A stretch of DNA of 64,000 bases from Muribaculaceae bacterium (GCA_029060725.1 JAIDTL010000129.1:1-64000); one strand, 5' to 3'. Counted from the first letter of the stretch, positions 20,102 to 29,919 are shown. The notes: generated by a model from the sequence alone, not told the origin. Program-made: numbers and translations.

Positions 20102-21201
20102 TGATCAATATGTCCGTCAGAGACATTCTGGTTAAATTGAGCGAAATCACGTCGCCATCCTCCAATGAAGAGATGATGAGACAATATATTATGTCTAATT
20201 TTGGTGCGATGGTTGACAAGTTCTCAACTGATGCTCATGGCAATTTATTTCTCATGAAATGTGGCAGAAATAAAGTCAAAAAGACATTAATGATAGTTGC
20301 CCATATGGATGATATTGGAATTATTGTCACATATATTGAAGAAAATGGTCTTGCTAGATTTGACAAGATTGGTGGATTAGATGTCAATACCTTAATAGGA
20401 CAAAGGGTTAATTTGTTGACAAGCCATGGGATAATACAAGGGGTTATTGGAGCCGTTCCTCCTCATGTTAAGAAGGAAAACGGCCAAAAGACAGAAATCT
20501 CTGACCTGTGGATTGATATAGGTGCAACTAACAAACACGAAACTTCCACTATTTTAAGTATTGGGGATGTTGGAGTTATGAAATATGAATTTTCTGAATT
20601 ATTGGGAAATCGAGTAACTTTAAGTGCTGCCGACAATAAAGTAGGTATAACTATATTGATGTCGGCTCTAAGCAATTTGAGGGTAAAGGAGTTGGATAAT
20701 TTAGATATTATTTACATCGCAACCTCTCAGGAAGAAATCGGACTTCGTGGTGCATCTGCTCTATGTCAGGAATATCAACCTGATTATGCAATAGTTTTAG
20801 ATGTTACACATTCATCTGATTATCCGGGCATAAAAAAGGCCATATATGGTGATGTAAAACTTGGTAATGGCCCAGTAATTCCGATTAGTGCAGATTCCTC
20901 AAAAGTTCTACAGTCGTTTATTCGAGGTATCGCAACACGCAATCGCATACCTCATCAGATTCAAGCATTTGCCCGACCGACTGGAACGGACTTAAATGCA
21001 ATTCAGTTAAGACAACAACATACTCTAACAGGTTTAATTTGTGTTCCGTGTAGATACATGCACTCACCCAATGAAGTTGTTTCGATAAAGGATATTGAAG
21101 ACGCTTTAGATATTCTTACACGCTCAATAGAAGAATTAAATTCGGTAATATTGGATGAGCCGAATGCTTATTGTCCAATCGGTACTATTCCTGAAGAATA
21201 G
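20098..21201 (+). CDS. M42 family glutamyl aminopeptidase/endoglucanase-like metallopeptidase
   Basis: AHMDDIGIIVTYI, SQEEIGLRGA, PTGTDLNAIQ; ATGA overlap with upstream gene. Confidence 0.85.
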   Translation: MMINMSVRDILVKLSEITSPSSNEEMMRQYIMSNFGAMVDKFSTDAHGNLFLMKCGRNKVKKTLMIVAHMDDIGIIVTYIEENGLARFDKIGGLDVNTLIGQRVNLLTSHGIIQGVIGAVPPHVKKENGQKTEISDLWIDIGATNKHETSTILSIGDVGVMKYEFSELLGNRVTLSAADNKVGITILMSALSNLRVKELDNLDIIYIATSQEEIGLRGASALCQEYQPDYAIVLDVTHSSDYPGIKKAIYGDVKLGNGPVIPISADSSKVLQSFIRGIATRNRIPHQIQAFARPTGTDLNAIQLRQQHTLTGLICVPCRYMHSPNEVVSIKDIEDALDILTRSIEELNSVILDEPNAYCPIGTIPEE

Positions 21202-21223
21202 GATTTTTAATGGTTTAATCACA

Positions 21224-21340
21224 ATGGAAACCGGAAAATGCAAGTGGTGTGGTAAAGAGGTTCATGTTAGCATACTTATAAAGTTGGGAGGTTATTGCTG
21301 TCCAGCTTGTGCTATGGCTGGACGTCAACGTGAACGTTAA
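21224..21340 (+). CDS. 38-aa zinc-ribbon-like small protein
   Basis: METGKCKWCGKEVHVSILIKLGGYCCPACAMAGRQRER; CxxC...CCxxC. Confidence 0.6.
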   Translation: METGKCKWCGKEVHVSILIKLGGYCCPACAMAGRQRER

Positions 21341-21397
21341 AAAAAGGAGAAGCCGAAAGCCTAAAAAGTGGAGGCATAATGCATAATCAGTTTCAAA

Positions 21398-21589
21398 ATG
21401 TTTGATTTACTTAAACTATTTGAAGTAAAGCAAAAGCTACAGCTTTCACTTGCTGGTACAAACGCTTCTGCTCAAAGTTTTGCTTATTTTGAGAGCACCT
21501 GTACCGGCTGTGATGGCAATTGTTCCGGATCATGTGATGACACATGTGAAGGTTACTGCTCCGGTTGTGGTGATTGCGGAAGTAATTAA
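21398..21589 (+). CDS. candidate RiPP precursor, Cys-rich CXXX-repeat peptide (63 aa)
   Basis: Leader MFDLLKLFEVKQKLQLSLAGTNASAQSFAYFEST, core CTGCDGNCSGSCDDTCEGYCSGCGDCGSN; next to radical SAM gene. Confidence 0.75.
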   Translation: MFDLLKLFEVKQKLQLSLAGTNASAQSFAYFESTCTGCDGNCSGSCDDTCEGYCSGCGDCGSN

Positions 21590-21593
21590 CCGT

Positions 21594-21638
21594 GAGGCAA
21601 ATTCAGATATAATATATTTGAATTTGCCTCTTATTCTT
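21594..21638 (+). terminator. hairpin/attenuator between precursor peptide and radical SAM gene
   Basis: GAGGCAAATTCA (21594-21605) / TGAATTTGCCTC (21619-21630) perfect 12 bp stem, then TTATTCTTT. Confidence 0.65.
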
Positions 21639-21644
21639 TGTACT

Positions 21645-22757
21645 ATGGTAAATAAATCAAATCTTACAAGAGGCATTTATATTACAACAAATGTAACATG
21701 TAATCTGAATTGTGTCTATTGTTATGAGAAGGACAAAACATCAAAAGAAACGTTTTCTGTTGAGGCAGCGAAATCGGTTCTTAAAACCACACTGTCAACT
21801 ATTACTCCACGAGGTACATTAATTAACTTTCATGGTGGTGAACCATTTCTCTCCTTTGAAAAAATTAAGACTCTTTGTGAATGGGCGTGGCAACAAAATT
21901 TCCCTGAAAAGTTTACTTTTTTTGCGACATCCAACGGAACATTAATCCATGGAGCAATTAAGGATTGGTTATTTGAACATAGAAAAGAATTCATTGTAAG
22001 CCTCAGTTTGGATGGTACCCGTGAAATGCATAATGCTAACAGGTCAAATTCATTTGACAAGATTGATTTGGACTTTTTTATCAGCGCATGGCCACGACAA
22101 GGAGTAAAAGTCACGGTAAGTCCTTTGACTATTCATTCGTTAGCCGAGGGTATAAAATTTATACATGAAATAGGATTTACCGATGTTAGAGCTAATTTAG
22201 CTCAAATGACAGAATGGAATATCAATTATAAAGAAACATATGAACGTCAATTGAATATTCTATCCGAATACTATCTTGCAAATCCTCAGATAGAACGGTG
22301 TTCATTATTTAAAGTCCCGTTTCATGCTTTAAAGTCCAAGGTAATCAGGAAATGGTGTGGAGCAGGGACAGAGATGGAGGCAATTGATATTGACGGAAAG
22401 ACTTATCCATGTCATCTCTTTTTCCCATCAGTCTGCGGTAAAGAGAAAGCACAGAATTGCTTGGATTTTACTGATTATCGTAATTATACATCTTCATTTT
22501 GTATAAGTTGTCCTTTTTTAGCAATATGTCCCACTTGTTATGGAAGTAATTTCATTGAAAGAGGAGATATCTGTTTACGTGATATGAATCTATGCGAACT
22601 TGAGAAAATACGGTTTAAGGTTGTTGCACAATTTGAATACAAAAGAATTGTAGAATCTAGTTACGACCTTAATGCTCTCTCAATTGAAGAAAGGCACAAG
22701 AGATTAGCTACTTTAGAAGGTATTGAATTGATATCTGATCATTTATCCGCTATTTAA
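21645..22757 (+). CDS. radical SAM/SPASM peptide maturase
   Basis: CNLNCVYCYEK (CX3CX2C); GGEPFLSF; SPASM C-terminus CISCPFLAICPTCYGSN...C; start moved from 21450 to ATG 21645. Confidence 0.85.
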   Translation: MVNKSNLTRGIYITTNVTCNLNCVYCYEKDKTSKETFSVEAAKSVLKTTLSTITPRGTLINFHGGEPFLSFEKIKTLCEWAWQQNFPEKFTFFATSNGTLIHGAIKDWLFEHRKEFIVSLSLDGTREMHNANRSNSFDKIDLDFFISAWPRQGVKVTVSPLTIHSLAEGIKFIHEIGFTDVRANLAQMTEWNINYKETYERQLNILSEYYLANPQIERCSLFKVPFHALKSKVIRKWCGAGTEMEAIDIDGKTYPCHLFFPSVCGKEKAQNCLDFTDYRNYTSSFCISCPFLAICPTCYGSNFIERGDICLRDMNLCELEKIRFKVVAQFEYKRIVESSYDLNALSIEERHKRLATLEGIELISDHLSAI

Positions 22758-22764
22758 GTTCTCT

Positions 22765-23292
22765 ATGGATTTATTTATTCGACGCCAACAAACATCAGAC
22801 ATAGAGCTATTAGGCAGTTGCTTAAGTGATTCTGAATTCATCTCAAATATATGGGGTCATAAAAGCATAACTTTGGATGAGTTTTTAGACAGATATTCTT
22901 ATCTCAATTACGTTATAGGAGAGTTATCAAATATTGAGAGACCTCTTGGTTTTTTTATTATAAAACCATATAATTTTGAAGAAGATGAATTAAATCCACA
23001 TTCTAATTTTTTCTTTTATGGAGGGATTAGGCCTTGTCTTTTTAACAGTGGGTGTGGAATCTATTTATGCTCTACAATGCTTCATTTCTTTTTCGATATA
23101 TATCCAGCGTCTAATTTATATGCCAATGTTTTTGTAGCTAATAATAGATCTCGAAGAATGCTTTTGGCACTTGGATTTAAAATTCTACGAGAAAACTGTG
23201 ACTCGACATCTCTCCGTATTTGTCGCGATGAATATCTCTCTTCTTTTCTAAATCAATGGATAAATAAAAAAATATCATATATAGTGATGTAA
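22765..23292 (+). CDS. GNAT-like acetyltransferase
   Basis: LYANVFVANNRSRRMLLALGFKILREN typical GNAT motif. Confidence 0.6.
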   Translation: MDLFIRRQQTSDIELLGSCLSDSEFISNIWGHKSITLDEFLDRYSYLNYVIGELSNIERPLGFFIIKPYNFEEDELNPHSNFFFYGGIRPCLFNSGCGIYLCSTMLHFFFDIYPASNLYANVFVANNRSRRMLLALGFKILRENCDSTSLRICRDEYLSSFLNQWINKKISYIVM

Positions 23293-23320
23293 CGATGCCC
23301 CATTGTAGTTATCAAACAAA

Positions 23321-23488
23321 ATGTTGCCCCCAGAGCGGATTAATAAAATTATAGACTTAGTTGCCGACTTAAGACGTATAATTCTTCTTAATCATATATG
23401 CGGATATGCGGAGAAAGTCGGCAAAGCGGAAAAGGTTTCTATCCTGATTGATGAAATTTTGTATACTTTCGAGGAATCGTTTGAGTAA
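23321..23488 (+). CDS. hypothetical 55-aa protein
   Basis: MLPPERINKIIDLVADLRRIILLNHICGYAEKVGKAEKVSILIDEILYTFEESFE; fills a gap in the tightly packed operon. Confidence 0.45.
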   Translation: MLPPERINKIIDLVADLRRIILLNHICGYAEKVGKAEKVSILIDEILYTFEESFE

Positions 23489-23539
23489 ATATTAACGATT
23501 CGAACTTGCTAAATAAGATCACATAATTAACAATACATT

Positions 23540-24532
23540 ATGATAAAGCAATTTTTTAATAAAGTTATATCAGCGTTACTTCCTAATGTGTCTCAAGAAG
23601 AACAAACATCTTTTGATCAGAAAAAAGGAGTTGTGGCACCTCGCCAACGTGTACTCAATAAACTCAAGGAACAATTCTTGACTGAGATGGCCAATGAAAC
23701 AACCACAGAAAGTCTTTTATATCACACGTCATTTACCGTATATATTAGAGAGACAGAGTACGATAGACTTTCACCCAGTTTTGCGCAAACTGTTCGTGAT
23801 GCCATAAATATATTTATAAGGGAATTGCGTAAAGTTGTTAAGAATTATCCGGACTATCAAAATCACTCAAAATACTGGGAGATGCAACTTGTAGCAATTC
23901 CAGAAGACTCGGAGATAGATGGAATCAGTACGGAAATATTAGCTGAAAATCCCATCATCATACGGTCAAAATTGTTTGCAGATAATCAATATGATTTCCG
24001 TATACAAGATGATATTCATTGTGTAACAACAATTCATACGAAAGATTCATCAAAAGAAATGCCCAATGCTTTTAACCTTGCATCTTTGAAAGGATTAACA
24101 GAATTGGCAAAAGACAAATATCGAGTCGAGTTTAATCTGAAAGATGCAGTAAGTGAAACTCCTAAAAGCGAGGCTGACAAGTCAAGCAATAAAAAGGATG
24201 TTCATGCAACTCTTCATATCGTTGACGGAGATTTTATTCTCGGAGAACGAAAATATCGCGTTTACAACATGACCGGCGATAAGTTGCTTGTATCCGGTAA
24301 AAATGGTTCTGCATCAAACATTAACGATGAAATCCATATAAATGATGAATCTGTCTTAAATCCCACATTGGAAATAATCCGAGATAAGAAAACAGGACTA
24401 TTTTCCATGAAGATATGGGGCGATGTTAAGATGGGTGGCAAACGTATTGAACCCGGTACGGTAGTTACATTGCCTCACAATTCGAGCATTATGATAAATG
24501 ATGATTACCAGATAGATTTTACAACCAGATAA
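23540..24532 (+). CDS. FhaA-like protein: DUF3662-like N-domain plus FHA-like C-domain
   Basis: FTVYIRETEYDRLSPSFAQTVRDAINIFI resembles FhaA N-domain; C-terminus LLVSGKNG..NDEIHINDESVLNPTLEII FHA-like. Confidence 0.6.
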   Translation: MIKQFFNKVISALLPNVSQEEQTSFDQKKGVVAPRQRVLNKLKEQFLTEMANETTTESLLYHTSFTVYIRETEYDRLSPSFAQTVRDAINIFIRELRKVVKNYPDYQNHSKYWEMQLVAIPEDSEIDGISTEILAENPIIIRSKLFADNQYDFRIQDDIHCVTTIHTKDSSKEMPNAFNLASLKGLTELAKDKYRVEFNLKDAVSETPKSEADKSSNKKDVHATLHIVDGDFILGERKYRVYNMTGDKLLVSGKNGSASNINDEIHINDESVLNPTLEIIRDKKTGLFSMKIWGDVKMGGKRIEPGTVVTLPHNSSIMINDDYQIDFTTR

Positions 24533-24534
24533 TT

Positions 24535-24615
24535 ATGAATTTTCTGTTTATCATAGGACTATGTTGCTTGGTGGGCTACTTGTTTTATTCTCATTTTAAG
24601 TCATTACCCAAATGA
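24535..24615 (+). CDS. 26-aa single-TM micropeptide
   Basis: MNFLFIIGLCCLVGYLFYSHFKSLPK; stop overlaps ATG of PP2C gene (ATGA). Confidence 0.5.
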   Translation: MNFLFIIGLCCLVGYLFYSHFKSLPK

Positions 24616-25712
24616 CAGAAAGCAAATACTCCGCTAAGTATTTTGGTGCAACCAATCAGGGTATGGTACGTATCAATAATGAGGATACCTATATTTGTCA
24701 AAAGATATGGGATGAGAGTCATATACTCTGTGCTGCAATTGACGGATTAGGAGGATATGAAGGAGGAGAGATCGCAGCTGAACTGGCACGCACTACTATA
24801 ATAAAACATCTAGAAGATTTTGCATCTAAGAAGACCGGAGAGTTATTGAAAGCTTCACTCATAGCTGCGAATAACGAAATTATACGCCAACATGAGGCTC
24901 GGCCGAGAGTATCTCAGATGGGATGCGTTGCTTCGGTTGGAATTATTGACCTGTCGCAAGGGGTTATAACTATTGCGCATGTTGGAGATTCTCGTATATA
25001 CCAATTTGTAAAAGGAGAGTTGAAAAAACTGACCCATGACCATTCATTAGTTGGTTATAGAGAAGAAACCGGTGAATTATCGGAAGAGGATGCAATGAAT
25101 CATCCCAAAAGAAATGTTATAGATAAATTCCTTGGGGAACAACATTTGAACTTTGATTCTGAAAGCTATGTGGAAGTTTCTGTCTGGCCAATAACAGGAG
25201 ATACACAATACCTATTTTGCTCTGACGGTTTAACAGATTTAGTAACAAGTACGCAGATTTCCAACATCCTCTCTTCTGAAGAATCTATCAAAGAAAAAGT
25301 GGGAAACCTCATATCCTCTGCGAACGAAGCTGGAGGCAAGGATAACATTACTGTGGTATTATCAGATATAAAAGTGAATGTGGACAATACAACAATAATG
25401 AGTCCTGAAGATGAATGTCATATTATAGAACCCACAATCAATAAAGCCTCGTTTCATCATAAGAGTTTTATATGTGGTGGATTTTTAGGTATGATACTTG
25501 GTGTGAGTGGAATGTACACCTTTCAACGAGTTGTTCATGAAGCAACCGAATTGGAAACTCATACACAAACATACACTGGCAAACAATGGTTCGATTCCCA
25601 AGAAAATATAGAGCTTAAACGTGAAATTGCGATTCTGAAGGACTCTATTGCAAAATTCTCAGTAACATATAAGAACAATCAGACTGATTCAAAAGAAGAT
25701 AAAAACTATTGA
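24612..25712 (+). CDS. PP2C family Ser/Thr phosphatase with C-terminal TM helix
   Basis: DGLGGYEGGEIAAELA, AHVGDSRIYQF, FCSDGLTDLV, GGKDNITVVL. Confidence 0.93.
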   Translation: MTESKYSAKYFGATNQGMVRINNEDTYICQKIWDESHILCAAIDGLGGYEGGEIAAELARTTIIKHLEDFASKKTGELLKASLIAANNEIIRQHEARPRVSQMGCVASVGIIDLSQGVITIAHVGDSRIYQFVKGELKKLTHDHSLVGYREETGELSEEDAMNHPKRNVIDKFLGEQHLNFDSESYVEVSVWPITGDTQYLFCSDGLTDLVTSTQISNILSSEESIKEKVGNLISSANEAGGKDNITVVLSDIKVNVDNTTIMSPEDECHIIEPTINKASFHHKSFICGGFLGMILGVSGMYTFQRVVHEATELETHTQTYTGKQWFDSQENIELKREIAILKDSIAKFSVTYKNNQTDSKEDKNY

Positions 25713-25766
25713 TAATCATAGTTAGGACTAACAAAGTTCTCAATATTATTTTCAATATAACTTGCC

Positions 25767-28700
25767 ATGACACCGAAAAAAGCCATAGCAGCGTATATAC
25801 TGGCGGTATGCGTATTTATTTTAGGAGTTTTCTCCTTATATCATAATCTCGAGCCTCAATTAGATGGGGTTGCAAAAGCTATCGATCAAGGTTCTACCTT
25901 AGTTTTGAAGAAAGGTTTGGATCAAAAAAAACTGGTCGATATATTATATAAAGGTGGGTATATAGATAATCAGTCGGATGCAGATTTTGTAGCTTCGCGA
26001 ATCAAAAAAATAGTGGATGAGAAAGGGTCTATCCCTAACTTAGGTTCCCTGTTAAAACAAGAGTTCAAAATCACAGCAGATACCGCTGCGATTATGGGTG
26101 GCGAAGACTTCCAGAGCCGCATTCGAAGCGACCATTATAAACTCGGTGTCACCGATGATGACAATAACATTATCAAATACAGAGAGTATGCGGATGCCCA
26201 ACTGCCAGATTCTGCTTCGGCACTAATCTCAGTAAACGTGAAAAATGCGAAGGGGGTAAATGATACGATAGCTGGGATTCCTGTAAGAATAAGGCAATAC
26301 ACTGTTCTTAAGGATGTCAAAGGGAACGACAGCATTGCAACGGATACCTTGGGAATCAGTCTCACCGATGCCTCCGGGATGGTATCGTTTAAGGTTAGGA
26401 AAAGGGGCTTTTACAGTGTGCTCCCCATTAAAAAGGGATTCCAATATGGGCGCGAGAAAGGTACTACCAAAGGTGAATTGACCGGAAATATGGATATTTC
26501 GTTCGCCCAAAGGCCTCATGTGATTTCGCTGTTGTCTCCGCAGGCCTTTTCGAATCTAAAATACGATAGGACTTTAGTTGTTCGTACTCCTGCTGAGTTT
26601 AAAGACTCTCTCATCAGTATGGTAGCAATATTTATATTGGGATGGGGCGTTTTCTTACTTTTCATTTTTCAGCTTGATAAGAAATTATGTACTCGCAGTG
26701 ATTATCTTCTGATTATTGCCCTTATGATAATCTCCGGTATTGGATTATTGACCAGTTATGGTATATGGAATCCACTTACAGATACATTGTATGGTTCTGT
26801 TATGACCAGTGGTCTTCTTATAGGGTTGGTAGCAATGGCAGCAATTACTCTTGTCAACTATGCAAAACTTGATGCGCGTCTTTCATCAAGTAAATGGTGG
26901 ATTCTTAGAAATTACGGATGGACAGTATTAGCAGGAGCATTCGGATTGCTCTGTATGTTATATCTTTTCGGTACCGGGCCGGAAGGAAGTGATGCAAAAG
27001 TTAATCTTTTTGGATTTCAGCCCAGTGAGATTTCACGTGTTTTGATTGTAATTTTCATTGCATGGTTCTTTGCGCGTAAAGCTACTCTTATTCAGGATTT
27101 CAGCCAACGACTTACGTGGCTAACACTCAAGCGGCAGCTTTCAATCATCTCTTTGATAATTCTCGGAATGATGGTGCTGATGATGGTCTATCTTATTTTA
27201 AGTGATATGGGACCGGCATTAGTAGTGCTTGTTTCGTTTATCCTGATATATTCAATGGCACGTCGAGATTTCGCACAATTATTGTTAGGGTTAATTACTT
27301 TCATAGTGTTGATGCTTGGAACACGATGGCTTATTTCCTCGCCAGATTACCGATTGCCTTCCCTATTATTAGCAGCCGCTATATGGTTTATAGTATGGAT
27401 TGGTTATTGGTATTGGAAGAAAAAACAGATATATGAGAGTGCGATTTTTCTCAACCTGGTTATAGTAGTATTTTCACTCGCCGGTCTAATTTTGGAGTCA
27501 ATTGGACAACATGGGTTAGCAGCCCGATTGACAAACAGAACTGATATGTCATGGGAAGGCGTTTGGGATAACGAGGTATTAGGTGGAGATCAAGTTGTAC
27601 AAGGAATATGGAGCCTGGCTACCGGCGGTTTCTCCGGCTTAGGACTCGGTAATGGTAGTCCGGCAATAGTTCCGGCAGGTCATACCGATATGATTTTTAC
27701 CACTATCGGCGAAATGCTTGGACTGGTCGGGCTGGCACTTGTTGTACTCTGTTTCTTTGTAATTATTCATCGCACCCTCTTAATAGGTCGAAGAGCCGGA
27801 TATGCGTTTCCATTTTATTTAGCCACGGGTCTAGGCATTGTTACTGGTATTCAATTCTTGGTTATTGTTGCCGGTTCTATTGGATTGCTCCCTCTTACAG
27901 GTGTAACATTACCATTCCTAAGTTATGGACGTGTTAGTTTTATCATATCGTTGGCATCTTTCGGATTTGTGGTCTCAATATCAAGATTAAGAGCTAATGA
28001 AGTTCAACGAGAATATACCAACTCATTTAATGGCTCCATCGCCGCCTGCTCGGGTCTCTTCCTATTGGGAGGTGTAATATTATTGTGCACCGCAGCCAAA
28101 TATCAGATATTCTCAAAAGGGGATACACTGATACGGCCGGCTTATGTCACCAATGTGGAAGGTGCGCGTGTTGTCGAATATAATCCGCGTATCGGGCTTG
28201 TACTCCGCAAGCTCAAGGCCGGCAATATATATGACTGCAACGGTCTGCTTTTGGCGACAAGCAATATAAAAGAACTTGAGGCCGCTAAAGACTGCTTAGA
28301 AAACGCCGGAGTGACAGAGGAAATGTATGATAAAGAGCATAGTAAACGCAAACGCCGCTACTATCCTTTCGGCGACCACACCCTCTTTATGCTCGGCGAT
28401 TACAACACCCTTAAAGTCTTTGGGTACTCCTTAGGTAACCCAACCGGATATTTGGCCGAGTCAAGGCATTTGGGCGATCTTCGCGGTATCGAAATTAGAA
28501 CTTTCCCTATAGAAAAGCCGGCAAAAAGTTATAAACAGAATAGGTTTGCTGCTGAAGAAAAAGGGCATAAATTCAATCTTTTGGAACATGACTACAGCAA
28601 TCTACTGAAAGCCGGTTTCCTTAATTATGGCATAGAGCGCAATCCCGTGATCAAGGCGCATAATGCCCGCAAGGAAAAGAGGGATATGAAGCTAACTCTT

Positions 28701-29915
28701 GATGCAAGATTGCAGATGGCGCTTCAAAATGAATTAGCAGACAAAATCACCAACGGAGATCTTAAAAATAATAAATATGTAAGGGCATCGGTTGTCGTAC
28801 TTGATGCAAAGAATGGCGATCTGCTCTGCTCCGCTAATTACCCACTTCCAAGTCAGGATTCAATCTTTATGTTGAATGACAAAAGGATCTTCGGAGATGT
28901 GCCGTTTGAAAGGATTCCGGGACATCTTCCGATAACGGAGCGTGATTTAGGAATGACTTTCCAGTCATATCCCGGCTCCACTGCCAAGGTCATGTCTGCA
29001 ATGGCGGGATTCAAGAATATGGGTGAGGCAGCGGGAAAGGTAAAATATGAAATTTTAGCTGAGGAGCTTGTACACAAGGAAAATGGTAGAGAACCTTCCG
29101 GAACCGTTGATATGAGAAAAGCTATTGTGGAATCATCAAACTGCTATTTTATTGATTTAGTACACGACAAGAAACTTTATCCGGAGTTGGATAGCATATA
29201 TTCAACAGTGGGAATCAGACTTGATCCAACCGAGGCACTCCAACTTAATGACAGTACTATTACGGCGTATTTCTTTTATCCTGAAAATGAATTTACTGAT
29301 AAAAAATCCGGAAAATATCACCCGCTGTTACGCCAAATTGCAAATGGAGGCTACAACATGTTTAATCAGTACTTTCAAAAAGAGCGTCCTGTGCGCCCGA
29401 GGTCAATGAATTTCTCATTAACCGCTTCCGCTTGGGGGCAAGGTTCCATTAAAGCCACCCCTTTAAATATGGCCAGGGTGGTATCGATTGTAGCTAATGA
29501 GGGTAAATTCACTCCCACGAGATATATTTTGGAAGAAGGGGGTAAAACTTTAAAGCCTCTCAAATCTAAAGAGATTATCTCACCTTCATCTGCGGAGTTG
29601 TTAAAATCATATATGCAAGACCAATCCAAGAAGGGATTCCCTTCTTATAATGGAAAAATGGGTGGAAAAACCGGTACGCCCACTCGTGATGTTAGAAATA
29701 AGCATATTCTTAAATCCTTTGGCTTGGGGAAACCGGCTCAAATCAATGATGCCTGGTACATATTTTTTATAGACTCCCCGAAACAAGATGGTCCTTTGGC
29801 TGTGGCATTGCGTATCGAACGTTCCCGCAGAAACTCCGGCATCGCGATGTCATTAGTCCGCTCTGCAGTAATACCGACACTGGAAAGATTAGGTTATATT
29901 GATTCTTCAAAATAA
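25767..29915 (+). CDS. SEDS (RodA/FtsW)-class B PBP transpeptidase fusion (1382 aa)
   Basis: SEDS motifs FGFQPSEISRVLIVIFIAWFFA, SDMGPALVVLVSFI, PFLSYGRVSFI; PBP motifs STAK (PGSTAKVMSA), SSN, KTG (GGKTGTP). Confidence 0.92.
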   Translation: MTPKKAIAAYILAVCVFILGVFSLYHNLEPQLDGVAKAIDQGSTLVLKKGLDQKKLVDILYKGGYIDNQSDADFVASRIKKIVDEKGSIPNLGSLLKQEFKITADTAAIMGGEDFQSRIRSDHYKLGVTDDDNNIIKYREYADAQLPDSASALISVNVKNAKGVNDTIAGIPVRIRQYTVLKDVKGNDSIATDTLGISLTDASGMVSFKVRKRGFYSVLPIKKGFQYGREKGTTKGELTGNMDISFAQRPHVISLLSPQAFSNLKYDRTLVVRTPAEFKDSLISMVAIFILGWGVFLLFIFQLDKKLCTRSDYLLIIALMIISGIGLLTSYGIWNPLTDTLYGSVMTSGLLIGLVAMAAITLVNYAKLDARLSSSKWWILRNYGWTVLAGAFGLLCMLYLFGTGPEGSDAKVNLFGFQPSEISRVLIVIFIAWFFARKATLIQDFSQRLTWLTLKRQLSIISLIILGMMVLMMVYLILSDMGPALVVLVSFILIYSMARRDFAQLLLGLITFIVLMLGTRWLISSPDYRLPSLLLAAAIWFIVWIGYWYWKKKQIYESAIFLNLVIVVFSLAGLILESIGQHGLAARLTNRTDMSWEGVWDNEVLGGDQVVQGIWSLATGGFSGLGLGNGSPAIVPAGHTDMIFTTIGEMLGLVGLALVVLCFFVIIHRTLLIGRRAGYAFPFYLATGLGIVTGIQFLVIVAGSIGLLPLTGVTLPFLSYGRVSFIISLASFGFVVSISRLRANEVQREYTNSFNGSIAACSGLFLLGGVILLCTAAKYQIFSKGDTLIRPAYVTNVEGARVVEYNPRIGLVLRKLKAGNIYDCNGLLLATSNIKELEAAKDCLENAGVTEEMYDKEHSKRKRRYYPFGDHTLFMLGDYNTLKVFGYSLGNPTGYLAESRHLGDLRGIEIRTFPIEKPAKSYKQNRFAAEEKGHKFNLLEHDYSNLLKAGFLNYGIERNPVIKAHNARKEKRDMKLTLDARLQMALQNELADKITNGDLKNNKYVRASVVVLDAKNGDLLCSANYPLPSQDSIFMLNDKRIFGDVPFERIPGHLPITERDLGMTFQSYPGSTAKVMSAMAGFKNMGEAAGKVKYEILAEELVHKENGREPSGTVDMRKAIVESSNCYFIDLVHDKKLYPELDSIYSTVGIRLDPTEALQLNDSTITAYFFYPENEFTDKKSGKYHPLLRQIANGGYNMFNQYFQKERPVRPRSMNFSLTASAWGQGSIKATPLNMARVVSIVANEGKFTPTRYILEEGGKTLKPLKSKEIISPSSAELLKSYMQDQSKKGFPSYNGKMGGKTGTPTRDVRNKHILKSFGLGKPAQINDAWYIFFIDSPKQDGPLAVALRIERSRRNSGIAMSLVRSAVIPTLERLGYIDSSK

Positions 29916-29919
29916 GGAT

